Shown here one piece after another: positions 38,253 through 49,536 of a stretch of DNA of 64,000 bases. Both the position numbers and the translations under genes were made by a program. Position 1 is the first letter of the stretch. Each line of letters starts with the position of its first letter. The stretch comes from Tubiluchus corallicola (taxonomy: Eukaryota > Priapulida > Priapulimorpha > Priapulimorphida > Tubiluchidae), in the NCBI GenBank assembly GCA_030141605.1, contig JAQGDQ010000198.1, forward strand, positions 325,421-389,420, written 5' to 3'. The notes under the pieces were generated by a model, which was given only the letters and a program-made list of their open reading frames with translations, ran no database searches and was not told the origin of the DNA.

Positions 38253-38756
38253 CTCGAAGAAATACTAGTCAGTTTTGTTCCCATCTAATATTTCCTAAGA
38301 TAAGTGAAAGATGTGTTGAGGGAAAGGACATGTCTCTTAGCTTTTGTCTCTTAAACTTAGAAAAATGTAACAAAAAATTTTGCTAAAACTCTGTAAAGCT
38401 TAAAGTTAATTTACGTTAGTGTTGTACAGAAATTTTCAAGTGTGCTGGTATCTGCCGTTCACTTGAAAATTATGCGATCTTAGAAGATTACCCTTGATAA
38501 TGAGGAAGATACTGGTCTTGCCGCAACCACTGAACATTAGCAAATTCAGATCGTCAAGACAAATTATTGCATTTTCACAAATATAAGCTAATATTTGGGA
38601 TAGCAATCTAAAGGTATTTTACAAAGAAAAACCTATAGGATAATTAGCAAGCACTACACAACAGAAAATTAAAACAAGAATACCATCCAAAACAAAAAGG
38701 CATTACCAATATTCACGATGTGCGGTACTTGTACTGCTCAGCAGTTACCATCTAAT

Positions 38757-38762
38757 TTTATT
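38757..38762 (-). promoter_or_regulatory. candidate polyadenylation signal, ARL gene
   Basis: AATAAA on the minus strand about 360 bases beyond the ARL stop at 39118. It leaves roughly 500 bases to the sarcoglycan signal on the opposite strand. Confidence 0.35.
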
Positions 38763-39117
38763 TGACACCACAGTATCAGCCATTTGTGCAGTGTAAACTT
38801 AGATATTACATAAAATATCTAACTGAGATGCTTGTGATTTCAGATACAGTTTCCATGAAAGCCAAAGTCTTGCAATTTTTAAACAATACCCACTGAACAA
38901 TAGTGAATGCCTTAAACAATAGAGGTGGATTTTCACTACTTCAAATTTTGTTTAAAAAGTGATGACTGACAACGTTGTATAATAATAATATTGAACATTT
39001 TCACCATATAACATATAATATAAGACTTTATACACCTTACAAATAAATATAATTTAATTTATGATTCAACAATAATCTAGAGACGTTTTCACAATGATAT
39101 TCTGACTAGAGAAGGCA

Positions 39118-42100
39118 TCATAGTGCCGTAGGCTCCGCGGCTTCAGGCTTTGATGTGCAAAACAGGCGCTCAAAATCTTGGAATGCAGCTTTGATGGCTT
39201 TTTGGTCGGTTTTTGAGCATGTTCGGAATATCCACAATCTTCCAGCTAGCATCTCGCTCAACTTCAGGGCGTCTTGTAACTGAAAAACCTTACAGTGAGT
39301 AAAGTCAGAGTTCTAGCAGGAAAGTTTTGAGTGTAAAAATGTAAAAAATGATTAAAAAATACCGAGTTGTCCAGAAAAATAACTCCCCCACCAAATCAAC
39401 AAAGTAATCTTGCATCTTAGTAGAGGCATTTGTAAAACAAACATATCATGTGTAGCCCAGTTTCTCCTCTTTACAAAGAGACATAAATTTCCGTCCGAAG
39501 ACCCTCGTCAAGTGCTGCTAGGTCATTTTTTCTACAGTGTACATCTAGTAACAATGGGTAAAAAATCTCCAAAACTGGCCATTTTTGCTCATTTCAGAGC
39601 ACTGTGCAGAAAGAAATGCCCTAGTTTAGTGAGGACCGTGGAAAGAAATTCATGGCCCTTTGGAAAGAAGTGAAACTAAGCAACATGATGATGAGTCTTT
39701 TTAAGAAATGCCTACATTATGACATCTTTATCTTTCAGTATTGTGAGCATCGAGTGGCACAAAAATAACCAAGACATCGAAAAATATATGGCGATGTTCC
39801 TTGGAACTATTTCATGTGTATTCACCTCCAGATTAACAAAAACAGTAGACATACTTTTAAATATGAATAAAACACCTCTGCCGGTTCAGTGTCTCATCTT
39901 GAAGGACTACCCTTGATAACAAGACAGATTTAGGTCCTTCCACAAAGATCCGCATTGAGCAAAGCTGCTACTGATTGCTGGAATGAAGTTTTCAGAGCAG
40001 CAAACTAAGACAAAAGCTGCTGCTTTGATATAACCCAACAAAGCAACTACCTGTTGTGCCGACCGTGCCCCGGCCTTGTCCTGATGACTAGCAAGAATGA
40101 GGGAAGGGCATCCAGTCAGTTTCTTCTCTCCCGAGACAGAGTGCAGATTCTCTCTGATGAGGTCAAGTTGTTTCTGATCAGCAGTGCTATCTAGTACATA
40201 AATCAGCCCTAATGCTCCCGCGTAATAGCGACTCCAATACTGTCTGATGTCTTCAGAACCTGTGGAAATTGAGAATTTTTTTATTACATTTGTTCTAATG
40301 AAGTTGGTTCCAATTAACTCAGCTTGCACACGGATTTGCATGAAAACTAAGGCCGACAATAAAAAATACTCTAGTATTTCCGTCTAATCGCCCGGGTAAT
40401 TTCTTAAAACTAATAAAACAAGTCTTCGCAGGTTTTACTTTGTATTGGTTCGACAGCTCAACTTAGCCAGCCCTTATTCTCAGCCGCATATGTCCGTTTG
40501 TTTGTCTGTCTGTTCCTGCTATTTCAAGAAAACTGCTGGATCAAATCCAAATAAAACTGCACAGCTGGTGAGTCTGAAATCTTGTTGTGCAGCAAAAAAT
40601 TTAGTTGCTAAAGTGATAACAGTTGCCTAGCAACGCCCAAAAAACTTCTAAAATTACTGGAGACAAAAGCCATTACTGCAGTACTGCAGATAATTCCAAA
40701 CACTGGAATTTCTTTCGGTCTGTCTGTCTGCCCGTTCGTCTGAGCAGTCGAACCACTACCACTCAGCAGACTTGTCAGGAAGAACGCTAAACACAATATT
40801 ATACATAGTAAAATATATTACCGCCCAGCTCCTTTACTGTAAAGATGATATTGTCCGCCTCCACAGCCTTGATGTTAAACCCTGAAAATATTAAGATACG
40901 GGCATTAGTAATATTTAGCTGCACTTACAAATGAGCAGAAAATATGGTCCTGACTAATTAGCTGCTATATCTGGGAAAATAAGTTACTTCTCTTCTTAAT
41001 AAAAGTAATTCTTTTCCATTCTTTTACTAGAAGATCTTTTTATAGAAATACAATAACCAAAAGTCAAAGTGTATAAGAGACCCTCTCTCACTCTGTTGCA
41101 TCAAATTTTGAAAAACTAAAATCTGGTAGGTATAAATTCTTAATGTAAAACCAGTGGCGACTCATAGCTAATTTAGTGGAGTTGCTGCTTTAGAAAATTT
41201 TAAGCAATTTTAATACTGTGTAAAACTAAACAAAGATGTAATTATAATGATGTAATTTGCAATTGTGATTTTAAACAAACAAACATACGAAAATTTATGC
41301 ATTAACTTGATGAAATTGTAAATAAAAAATTTTTTGCTTACGAATAGCCTAAATTGGCACAGTTCAAGATTGGTCCATTCATTTAAAAACGAATATCAGG
41401 CGTTGAAGGGCCTCTTTCTTAACTGCCAACTTTCTCATGGAAAGACAACCATGTAAACTTAAGCTGTTGAAGTTCGATTACAGTTACAGAACATTTTTTG
41501 AGGATGCAAGGAGGCCATGATTAAATTGTTTAAATGCTGGTACACGATTTTTAAGTATGTGACAACTGACAACACACACTGCATGAGCGGCAGTGCCCTC
41601 TCTACCTAGAGTGCAGCGTCTTATCTCCGACATGGGCGCACGGCTGCATGTGAACAACAGCCAAATACAATGCTGCTACAGCTGTGAAGCGCACAGTTCT
41701 GTCACGTGCTACAAGTATAAAGAAAGAATTAAAGAAAAAAGATTTATTATATTGAATATTATCGATAATATTGAGTGAAAATAGGGAGTGCTGCAGTTCC
41801 GCCGTACCAATACACAAGACACCACTGTGTAAAACTAAGAGGTTTCTAAATTCGTTCACTCCAAGTGCAGTAAGACAATTTAATGTTAACTTCAAGTGAT
41901 AACCAGTTTCCTAGTCTTTATGATGTGTCACTTGATTTTAGGTTTTGCGTTTGTTGCATGTTTTAATATTTTAACATAGGTCTATTACCCTACAGTAAAA
42001 TAATCAATGAATGGTACTGCCACAGGTGTAAATTTAATTTAGTGTAACAATACACCTTACGCACATGAAATAGGCGACTGTTTCACTCATTTTATGATTA

Positions 42101-43677
42101 TGTTTGTTTATGTGTAGCCTACAGGTTGTTGTTTCATATGTTTATAGATTGTATATTTTAATGTTGAGCGAAATAAAATTGTGATGAAAAAACTACCATA
42201 AGGCAGAATAATTTTATTTATCTTTTATCTATGTTTAAACCACAGTAACACTGAATGAAATAGTTAAGATCAGAGCACAACCAATTCAAAATCAGAAACT
42301 ATAAAATTATCAAGTTATTTCATTTTACTTTCGAAGACAATTACTGCTTCAATCACATGTGTAAAAAAACACAAAATAGCATCAGACAGATTCAATGGAT
42401 GACGCTAGCAGAAGAACTACTGAAGCAGAAACAATTACAGAACTACCCGCATTCATTGAAAAAGCAGTGCAAACCTTTAGTTGGTTGAACATCCTCTGTG
42501 GACTCATCATTTACCACACCTAGTAGAGTCGACTTTCCCGCTCCGTCCAACCCGACACAAATAATGTGAAGTTCGTGTTTCCTTGTTTGAGGAGATCGAC
42601 ACAGCAGCCACTGCCAACACTGCAAATTAAATTAGTTTTGCAATTTTAGGTAGAAATAAAATTGCTTAGAGTCCATCAAAGCATCCGACAGTCAGTTTCA
42701 GGACCGGCACCATATAATCATACTTAAAGTAGAATTAACGAAAATTTGTTAAAAGGAAAAAGGGAATTTAAAGTATACCTCAAAAAATACTACTATATAT
42801 TATATAATATATTAATTATATTACTTGGCATTACATCTACTCATTTAAAACATTTACATAAACGTAACTGGAAAAGAAAATGTCCACGCCAACTGGTAAG
42901 ACAGTACTGTATAGCCATCCCAGTGTGCACCAGTGACTCACCAAAAAACACATTCACCAAAACACACTGTCTTACTGACAATGCAAAGTAATTAAAACTT
43001 TTGCTTACTTAGCAAAGATGTATTAGGAATGCCCTGATGATTCTTTTCAAACATTACACACTGTTACTTAAACTTGTTTTAAATAACTGATCATTGATAT
43101 GGCTGCGCCTAACGGTCATCGCATGAGTGTAATAGTTTTACACAGTGTTACTGCTAACGCAAGCCCTATATTCAATAAGACAACATGTAAGTGATATAAA
43201 ATCTCAAGACGATTTTTTTAAACTTTATTATGAAGAGCGACATCAATTTTAATAACATGCACTAGTTTTTAAAAACTGTTTGCTTTTAAATAGTCTCCTG
43301 ACTAATGATACACAAAATATCAAAACAAAACAAATAAAAATACAGAAATATCACAGTGTCACACAATACCGGATTCACTTTTTGAGATTGTCACTTTGCG
43401 TTAAAGCAGCAAGCCGGATTTTGCCACACAAAAGTACTACCATCTACAAACGTTGACTGACTGTGGTAACACCAATTAAGACTATGACTCAGGTTTCACT
43501 ATTATAGTTAATTAAAAAAAGATGCGCAATTTAAATATAATATTGATTAAAAACATTCAAATCATCTCTCAAATTATAAAGTTTCTAAAACCAACACTAG
43601 TCTGCATTACTTACTGAGTAAACCTGTATTCGACATACTGCAACTGCTATTTGAAACATCTGCAAAACATTTCCCAT
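39118..43677 (-). CDS. ARF-like small GTPase, ARL9/ARL10-like
   Basis: Small GTP-binding protein of the ARF/ARL family, expected to act at membranes through an N-terminal switch helix. Coding exons in order: 43677-43615, 42619-42475, 40881-40822, 40259-40051, 39279-39118; phases agree and give 212 residues. The start ATG is followed by GNVLQMFQIAVAVC, an ARF-type N-myristoylation glycine and hydrophobic helix, which decides the start. G1 is GLDGAGKST (44-52). PTKGF (67-71) carries the switch-I threonine. G3 is KELGGS (86-91) where classical ARFs have WDxGGQ: the Asp is Glu and the catalytic Gln is Ser. ELGGSxxxRxYW matches EIGGS of vertebrate ARL9 and ARL10 as I recall it. G4 is ASHQD (146-150) in place of NKQD. 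G5 is TCSKT (179-183). The C-terminal helix ends AFQDFERLF plus a short tail. Introns hold a family Y copy. It converges on the sarcoglycan gene. GTP hydrolysis is probably low. Subfamily is inference; the reading frame is firm. Confidence 0.88.
42850..43140 (-). repeat. interspersed repeat family Y, inverted copy
   Basis: Read on minus it contains GTGTTTTTTGGTGAGTCACT, GGTGCACACTGGGATGG and CCAGTTACGTTTATG, as in the plus copies. Lies in the first intron of the ARL gene. Confidence 0.6.
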
Positions 43678-43779
43678 AACTGTTACTACAGCTATGCCAT
43701 CTGTGTTGCCTAGATTCGTACAGCAACCTATAAAATTAAAAATGCAATAATGACAATAGAAATTAATTTTAAATATAAA

Positions 43780-44640
43780 AAAGTCCACATTTTAACAAAT
43801 CGAAATGAAACAGAATTTATTTTCTCCAATCATTTCTAAAAAAATACAATGTACAAAAAACATGAGAACATAAAGAGAATAGTTAACAGTTAATTAATGT
43901 AGTAATTAACTCAATGAGATAAGGTAGCAAATTGGCTATATATATATTACAATCGTATTTTGCTAAGTAAATATTTTATTAATATTATGTAATTATATAT
44001 ATATATATTTTATATTTGAGCACAAGATCAGAAGAACAAGCAAGAACACATGAATAAATATGTATAAATATATTTAACCAACGACAACAAGGAACAAAAA
44101 ATGTGCAACAAAAAACGTTGCAACTAAACCAGCTGGCAACAGTGCAACTACTAAGTACTATATATAGTACAAAACTCCAGGTAGAAAACACTTCAAATGC
44201 GCATCCTGAATATATGTATTTAATATACTATATATGTCATTTGTCGTTACTATAATTTCAATGCTATGTTATATAAATTACCTGCTAAAGAAGCTAGTAC
44301 AAATACAGAAATCTCACAAAACAAAGAAGTAACTAAGCAACCTGTTTACATGAAACCGACATTTTGCTGGACAAACTAAAGAAATCTCACAAATTAATGC
44401 ACCGTCAATAATTTGATTTTGTTCATTTTATTTACTATAATACTGATGTATTACTTTCTAGTTTGTAAATCTAATATCTATCTATTTTTATATAAATAAA
44501 ATTTGACAATGCACGACAAAATCTGCTGACCTGTAGCAAAGCTTCAATCTCATTAATGAAATGAAATGGAAAAATGTGGATCACCTTTTTGCCATGATTA
44601 AAGAATTCAACAATGATTATTGTTTATAAACTCACATTAT
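43780..44640. other. no gene seen
   Basis: Very AT-rich upstream flank of the ARL gene with short TA runs near 43940 and 43996. The ARL promoter should lie here, but I recognise no element. Confidence 0.35.
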
Positions 44641-44654
44641 ATTTTGAATGTTGA

Positions 44655-44775
44655 TACTAAACTTGAAAAACAGAAAATGTATGAAAAAGTTTGAGACAGC
44701 CTGGATTCGAAACAGAAACTTTCTGCATACAATTCAAACAGATGTGATTGACCACTATAGGCCACCCTGCATTGC
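44655..44775 (-). mobile_element. tRNA-derived SINE copy
   Basis: Reverse strand: TTTCGAATCCAGGCTGTCTC, then AAACTTTTTCATACATTTTC, same 3' part as at 24944, 25038 and 34130; GGCCTATAGTGGTCAATC is the A-box region. Confidence 0.55.
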
Positions 44776-44979
44776 CATTTATAAAGTGATCAAGGCAATC
44801 AGAAGTTCATCCCATATAGCTGCCCAACCAAATTTAGCATTTTCAATGTTATACAACTCACAGTTGACAAATCATAACTACTGGCTTAATTTTTTAAGTT
44901 ATTTTTATTAGTTTTGAGTTTGCATTTTCCGTGTATTACTATGCTCTAATACTGGCACATCCTGTTATTCACTGTATGT

Positions 44980-45120
44980 ATATTCATATATAAATCTTTA
45001 TTTGCCATAAAATAGATGTCGTAACACTTGATAGGGTCATTGCAAAAGACATCCATCAGTGTTAATAGATAAACATTTACTACCGAAGGCAAATGCGTCA
45101 GGTCAGTAATCTATATAATA
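44980..45120 (-). mobile_element. LINE 3' UTR fragment
   Basis: ATAAATCTTTATTTGCCATA and GGCAAATGCGTC recur at 50015-50103, where they follow a LINE coding end on the minus strand. This is therefore a 3'-only copy of the same element, ending at an AT tail. Confidence 0.5.
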
Positions 45121-45311
45121 AAAAAATACATGTTTATTTATTGAACCACAATTACATTACAAAAACAAATAAACAAGACAGATTCAATCAACAGTGAAAG
45201 AAACGTTTGCTAGAGACAAAATCCCCAAACAGAAGAATATTGTGGCTCGAGCGTACAGAAGAAATCACAATTAATTTATGCAAGTATTGAAAATAATAAT
45301 TATCACAACAA

Positions 45312-46167
45312 TGTTACATCATGTTAATAACTCTTTACGCAATTGTATCTAGCTTTTATATAGACAATAAATGGTTCCTAATTTGAAAAGGTTCTGATTC
45401 TGGAAAAGGTACAATAATCTTGCATAATTCGATATCTTAGCTACTCATTATAAAAGCAAATTTATCATTGTCATTTGGTACGGCAGAAAACTCCGCATCG
45501 AGTTACATCAAAACTTAAAAAGTTGTACCACGGGTCCTTCGACCAAGCACGCAGGTTTATCGAAATGTTGGTTGGTTGGCATCCTTCTTTCTCGAAAGAC
45601 AATGGAGTGTGCACCAAGAGAGTCAGTTAATGATCACATTGATGGAGCTGCAGCGTCGACTGTGGCTGAGCAGTGTGATCCTTGAGCGTCTTCAGGGTGC
45701 ACACCTGGGCAAGGTATATGGAGATTCTGAGTTGCCCAGACAACAGGAATCCCCTCTCTTCCTGCCTGCTGTAGTCTGAAGGAAAGCGGAGCGATACGTT
45801 TGGCACCTGGTTGGCTGCAGGAGCTGCCAGAGTCAGTGAGCATGCTGCACAGGTCCGCCTTCGGGGCTCCACTCCTGATTTGGAAGGTTTACACAAGGCC
45901 GTTGGGTCACTTGACCTCCTCCGCCCTCTAGCCGTTGGCTGTTTGTGCAGCTCCTCTGCCTAGTGTCGAGATACTAGTGTGGGCATCCCGCAAGCCTACA
46001 GCACCTGGTATTTGTAGACGGTCACCCATCCAAGTACTAACCAGGCTCTACGTTGCTTAACTTTGGTGATCAGACGAGAAGTTAATTCCTTTTCAAATTA
46101 GGAACCATTTATTGTCTATATAAAAGCTAGATACAATTGCATAAAGAGTTATTAACATGATGTAACA
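45312..46167. mobile_element. foldback unit: 80-bp inverted repeats around a 5S-headed body
   Basis: Arms 45312-45391 and 46088-46167 are inverted copies with about one mismatch; both contain TGTTACATCATGTTAATAAC and AATGGTTCCTAATTTGAAAA. The 0.7 kb between them is much richer in G and C and reads, on minus, as a 5S rRNA segment (45992-46079) followed by a body down to about 45540. No frame looks like a real protein. Either a transposon with long TIRs, or a SINE flanked by an inverted duplication. Confidence 0.7.
45992..46079 (-). pseudogene. 5S rRNA-derived sequence, 5'-truncated
   Basis: The minus strand reads TCGTCTGATCACCAAAGTTA, AGCCTGGTTAGTACTTGGAT, GGGTGACCG and AGGTGCTGTAGGCTT, matching eukaryotic 5S rRNA from about position 35 to the 3' end. 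The first third is missing; the internal pol III control region is largely kept. Likely a SINE head or dispersed 5S pseudogene, not a functional gene. Confidence 0.8.
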
Positions 46168-46199
46168 CGTGATTTGGCCGTAATTCTTTATCGAAATAA

Positions 46200-47180
46200 T
46201 ATGCGAGTAATAATAATCAGGTCCACCTTGGAAATGAGCCAGTATTGACTTACTCATTGTAATTTTAAGGTGTTATCCCCGGAATATACTCCTAAAGGAA
46301 ATTTTGTTGTGGCGTCGACGTCGTCATAGACTTTTCTTGTGTCCAAGAATGACAGTTCTTCTCACTTTCGCCCTCGGATCCTCTGTGATGATGGTGCTGA
46401 TGGCTCTGAAGAACAATTGTTGCACTGTGTACAGCACATACATAAATAATAATAATTATTCTCAAGTTACTCAATCTTGTTTCCTAAACTAACATCTTTC
46501 ATTAAGGATGTGGACGATTCTACCTCAGCACGATCACCGTAATTGCTCAATCTATTACTCTGATGAAGGAGGACATTAACACGCTAGACAGTATAAAGCT
46601 TATTATGCCATCATGAAGTTTAGTTTCCAGGCTCATTCTATTACATGGCGTATCCACTTTTGGACTCGAGGTCACGCTTTCTCCAAACTTGCTAATACAT
46701 TCAACTGATGGTCTGGATCACGAGTTGTGCTGTTGAACATTTCAGTGTTTTCTTGCCTATTCTCCCCCCCCCATCATTTGCAATAAATTAACGTGCTAAC
46801 TCTTGCATGCTAAATCCTAATAATTTAAATTGTGCTCGTTTGCTCGAACGACTGTGATAATTGCATTTTCTACGTGCACAGTTTTGCCAAGTCAGCCTTC
46901 TTTTATCATTTTTTTTGTTTTGCATATCACAATTGCTTTCATATTAAAATACTTACATAAAAAGGTGGTTCATTTATCGTGTCTTCTCTCCATCCGTTTT
47001 TCTACTGTTCTTTCAGATTTTTTGCTTGTGCCATCGCTTACATACAAATTCAAAGAGATAAAAGTATCCATTTCCTTCTATCTATTCACTCATTCACATG
47101 ATCATACTATGTACATTATAGTACATATTAAAAGGCACCATACTTACAAAATTAGCCTAATGGTTAATTAATTCAAGGAG
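46200..47180. other. no gene seen
   Basis: Mixed sequence without exon-like structure. CTGATGAAGGAGGAC near 46560 is a weak retroelement-like string only. Confidence 0.35.
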
Positions 47181-47189
47181 TCACTGAAA

Positions 47190-47275
47190 AATTGTTTTCT
47201 AACACGGGACTTGAACTCAGAACCTTGTGCTTTCAGAAGGCACACTCTGTCCGTTGGACTACTAGGCTAACTTAG
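47190..47275 (-). mobile_element. tRNA-derived SINE head
   Basis: Reverse strand GCCTAGTAGTCCAACGGAC, GCCTTCTGAAAGCACAAGG and GAGTTCAAGTCCCG resemble a tRNA with anticodon arm and B box. The T stem and acceptor do not pair, so it is not a working tRNA gene. Confidence 0.5.
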
Positions 47276-47754
47276 CATAATAAGCCTTTTTTACAGTTCA
47301 AAGGTCAAAGGGCAACGCTTAAGTATACCAGACAACGCATTTGTGTACAGTTGACAGTGCCTCGCAGCCCATGCTGTTACAATAGTAACAGTTTTGACAG
47401 CTAGCTAGAACCTTGCCAAGTTCATTTTTTCTTGTTCCCAAGCAAGATTCCTGCTAATAAATCACTCTACACACAGACTAATGCATAATTGAAGGCAGAC
47501 TACTTTACTTTCTCACATGTGACGTGACGCTTTCAGCTAAGACGTGTTGCTGTGGTACAGCTAACTTTTGACCTACAGCAACTTGGCACAACAAAACCGT
47601 GAAAAGGCATACTGGTCTGAATTTTCATTCCAGTAGCACGTAATCAGTCAGAACCGTAATCAGCCATTGCATCTATTTGGTATAGTATGTCAGTGATATA
47701 TCTCATGTATTTTGAATACAGACATATAAGTAAACAGGAAAATATTAATGGAAA

Positions 47755-47850
47755 AAGAAGCGCGAGTCACCCAGGACTTAAAGCTACAACCTTGTGCTTT
47801 CAGGGCATACGTTCTACCATTTGAGCAACGGACTCAGCATAGCAAAGCTA
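47755..47850 (-). mobile_element. tRNA-derived SINE head
   Basis: Reverse strand TTGCTCAAATGGTAGAACG (A box) and GCCCTGAAAGCACAAGG share the anticodon-arm text of the copy at 47190, with a decayed B box (CTTTAAGTCC). Confidence 0.5.
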
Positions 47851-48109
47851 GTCTGAAATCTCATCTTATTATTGCGTAGTGAATTTGGCAATTAATTTCA
47901 TTTGCCATAAGGTGTTTTGAGGTCATCGCTAACACGACAATTAGCATGTCTGTGGTTTTTACAGTGCACGTTTATGTGATAAGAATACATAACAGAGTGG
48001 TCTCACAAACATTAAAAAGCAATTTTTAATCACGACATTTCATACTGCAATTGGGTACATGCATTGCAGATACGGATAATGGCAAAACGTCTTACTATTT
48101 ACACGCAGT

Positions 48110-49215
48110 AAGGAGCGGAGTAGACTCGTTTCCTAGAAACGTATATGGCCAGAAAAAAAATTTTCCCGAAAAAAACTCCACAGAAAATTTTTTTGCCAGA
48201 AAAATTTACTTTCCAGAAAAAAGTTTCTCAGAATCGTCGTTTTTCAGAAAATAAAATTCACAAAAAATGTAATAAATCCTTTTTAAAGCGCAGTTAGATG
48301 ATGTGAAATAAAAAGTAGTTTATTTTAACTACGTGTAGTGATTAATACCGATTATATGATAAAAAAAATTTGGTCAACTCGTTGGTGCAAGAAAATAAGT
48401 TTGTAACATCAGCGAATGGTGTTGATCTTTGCATATACGCAATAGTAAGTAATACCGGCGTGTGAATGGCTACCGAAGTGAGGCAATGTCGAGACTGGCA
48501 ACTGATTAGTTAGGTGACTGCTTATGGAATCTCACTTTGGGTAGTTCCTTTCACTGCTATGTCGAATTATTTTGTTGATTTAGGGAGGATGTACATGCAT
48601 CCGACTGTGACTGTGACACCTCTGCCTGTTCGATATTTTATCTCAGTGGATTATTTTGAAAATGAAATAGGATCCGGTCCTGCCATAAAAGAACCTGTAA
48701 AAAATCTTGTGAAGAAGCATAATTTATTGGACAAATATAGATGGAACATAAGGCTCGGTGTTTTCATTTTCTAGATTGCTTGTTAAATTTTATTTCAAAT
48801 CCTTTGAAAATCAGTTAAATTTGAAGTGATTATAATATGGCAAATGATACAATGCAAACTGATTCTAATTTAACTCATTTTAATTTAAAAAATTTTATAA
48901 AGCAAAACATTTTCCCAAAAATTCAAGACAAGACTGACCTCTAAAACAGAATTAGGTTTAAAACTTATTCATCAACATTGTGCTTTGAAAAAAATCCGAT
49001 GTTTTATCCTACTAAACTAGCAGATCTTTTAACTAAAAACGTAACCACGATTTTTCTGTTAAAAATATTTCTGGGATATACTTTTTCTCTGAAAGGAGTT
49101 TGCTAGGAAAAATATTTTCTGCAAAAAAATTTGCTGGCATATTTTATTCTGTCAAGTTGTTTTTTTTGGAAAATGTTTTTTTTCTGTGAAAAAAGTTTTC
49201 TGGGAAACGGCATAC
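48110..49215. mobile_element. foldback-like element with degenerate TTTTCTGGGAAA arms
   Basis: The left arm (48115-48260) has GGAGTAGACTCGTTTCCTAG, then many CCAGAAAAA motifs. The right arm (49060-49215) has the inverse, with TTTTCTGGGAAACGGCATACC. The inner part is AT-rich without a convincing frame. A related arm is at 195-350. Confidence 0.5.
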
Positions 49216-49536
49216 CGCCGGATTATGATATTATGCGCCGTATGAAAGATGGACGACACCTTATGGCTTGCTCCTTGTGCCGTTCTCTGTATGGCAAAGA
49301 CCTTATGCAGCACCTACACATTTTGCATCTGTACCACTGATTTATATAGCTGAGCACCTGCCAGTTCGCTTAGGCATCTCAGCTTCGGCTTCACGACACG
49401 CATGGGCAATGTTGCGAAACCACAACTGACCGCCTGGCTTCATGCACTACCTGTCATTGCAAACACGCTTGAAACTAACTGAGAGTGAAATAATAATGAC
49501 ACATTGTCAAGTTGACAGAAACGGATACAGCCAGCG

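Noticed and set aside
41153-41990. Second hAT-type element starting CAGTGGCGACTC
   Set aside because: No matching inverted end could be found downstream.
45576-45896. Protein-coding frames in the GC-rich body of the foldback unit
   Set aside because: Open frames on both strands reflect base composition; the block behaves as a repeat headed by 5S sequence.
47211-47272. Functional tRNA gene on minus
   Set aside because: A- and B-box-like strings are present, but the T stem and acceptor stem do not pair, so it is a SINE head.
48514-48774. 86-codon frame in the foldback-like element
   Set aside because: No family resemblance, AT-rich surroundings, and it lies inside a probable mobile element without a transposase motif.
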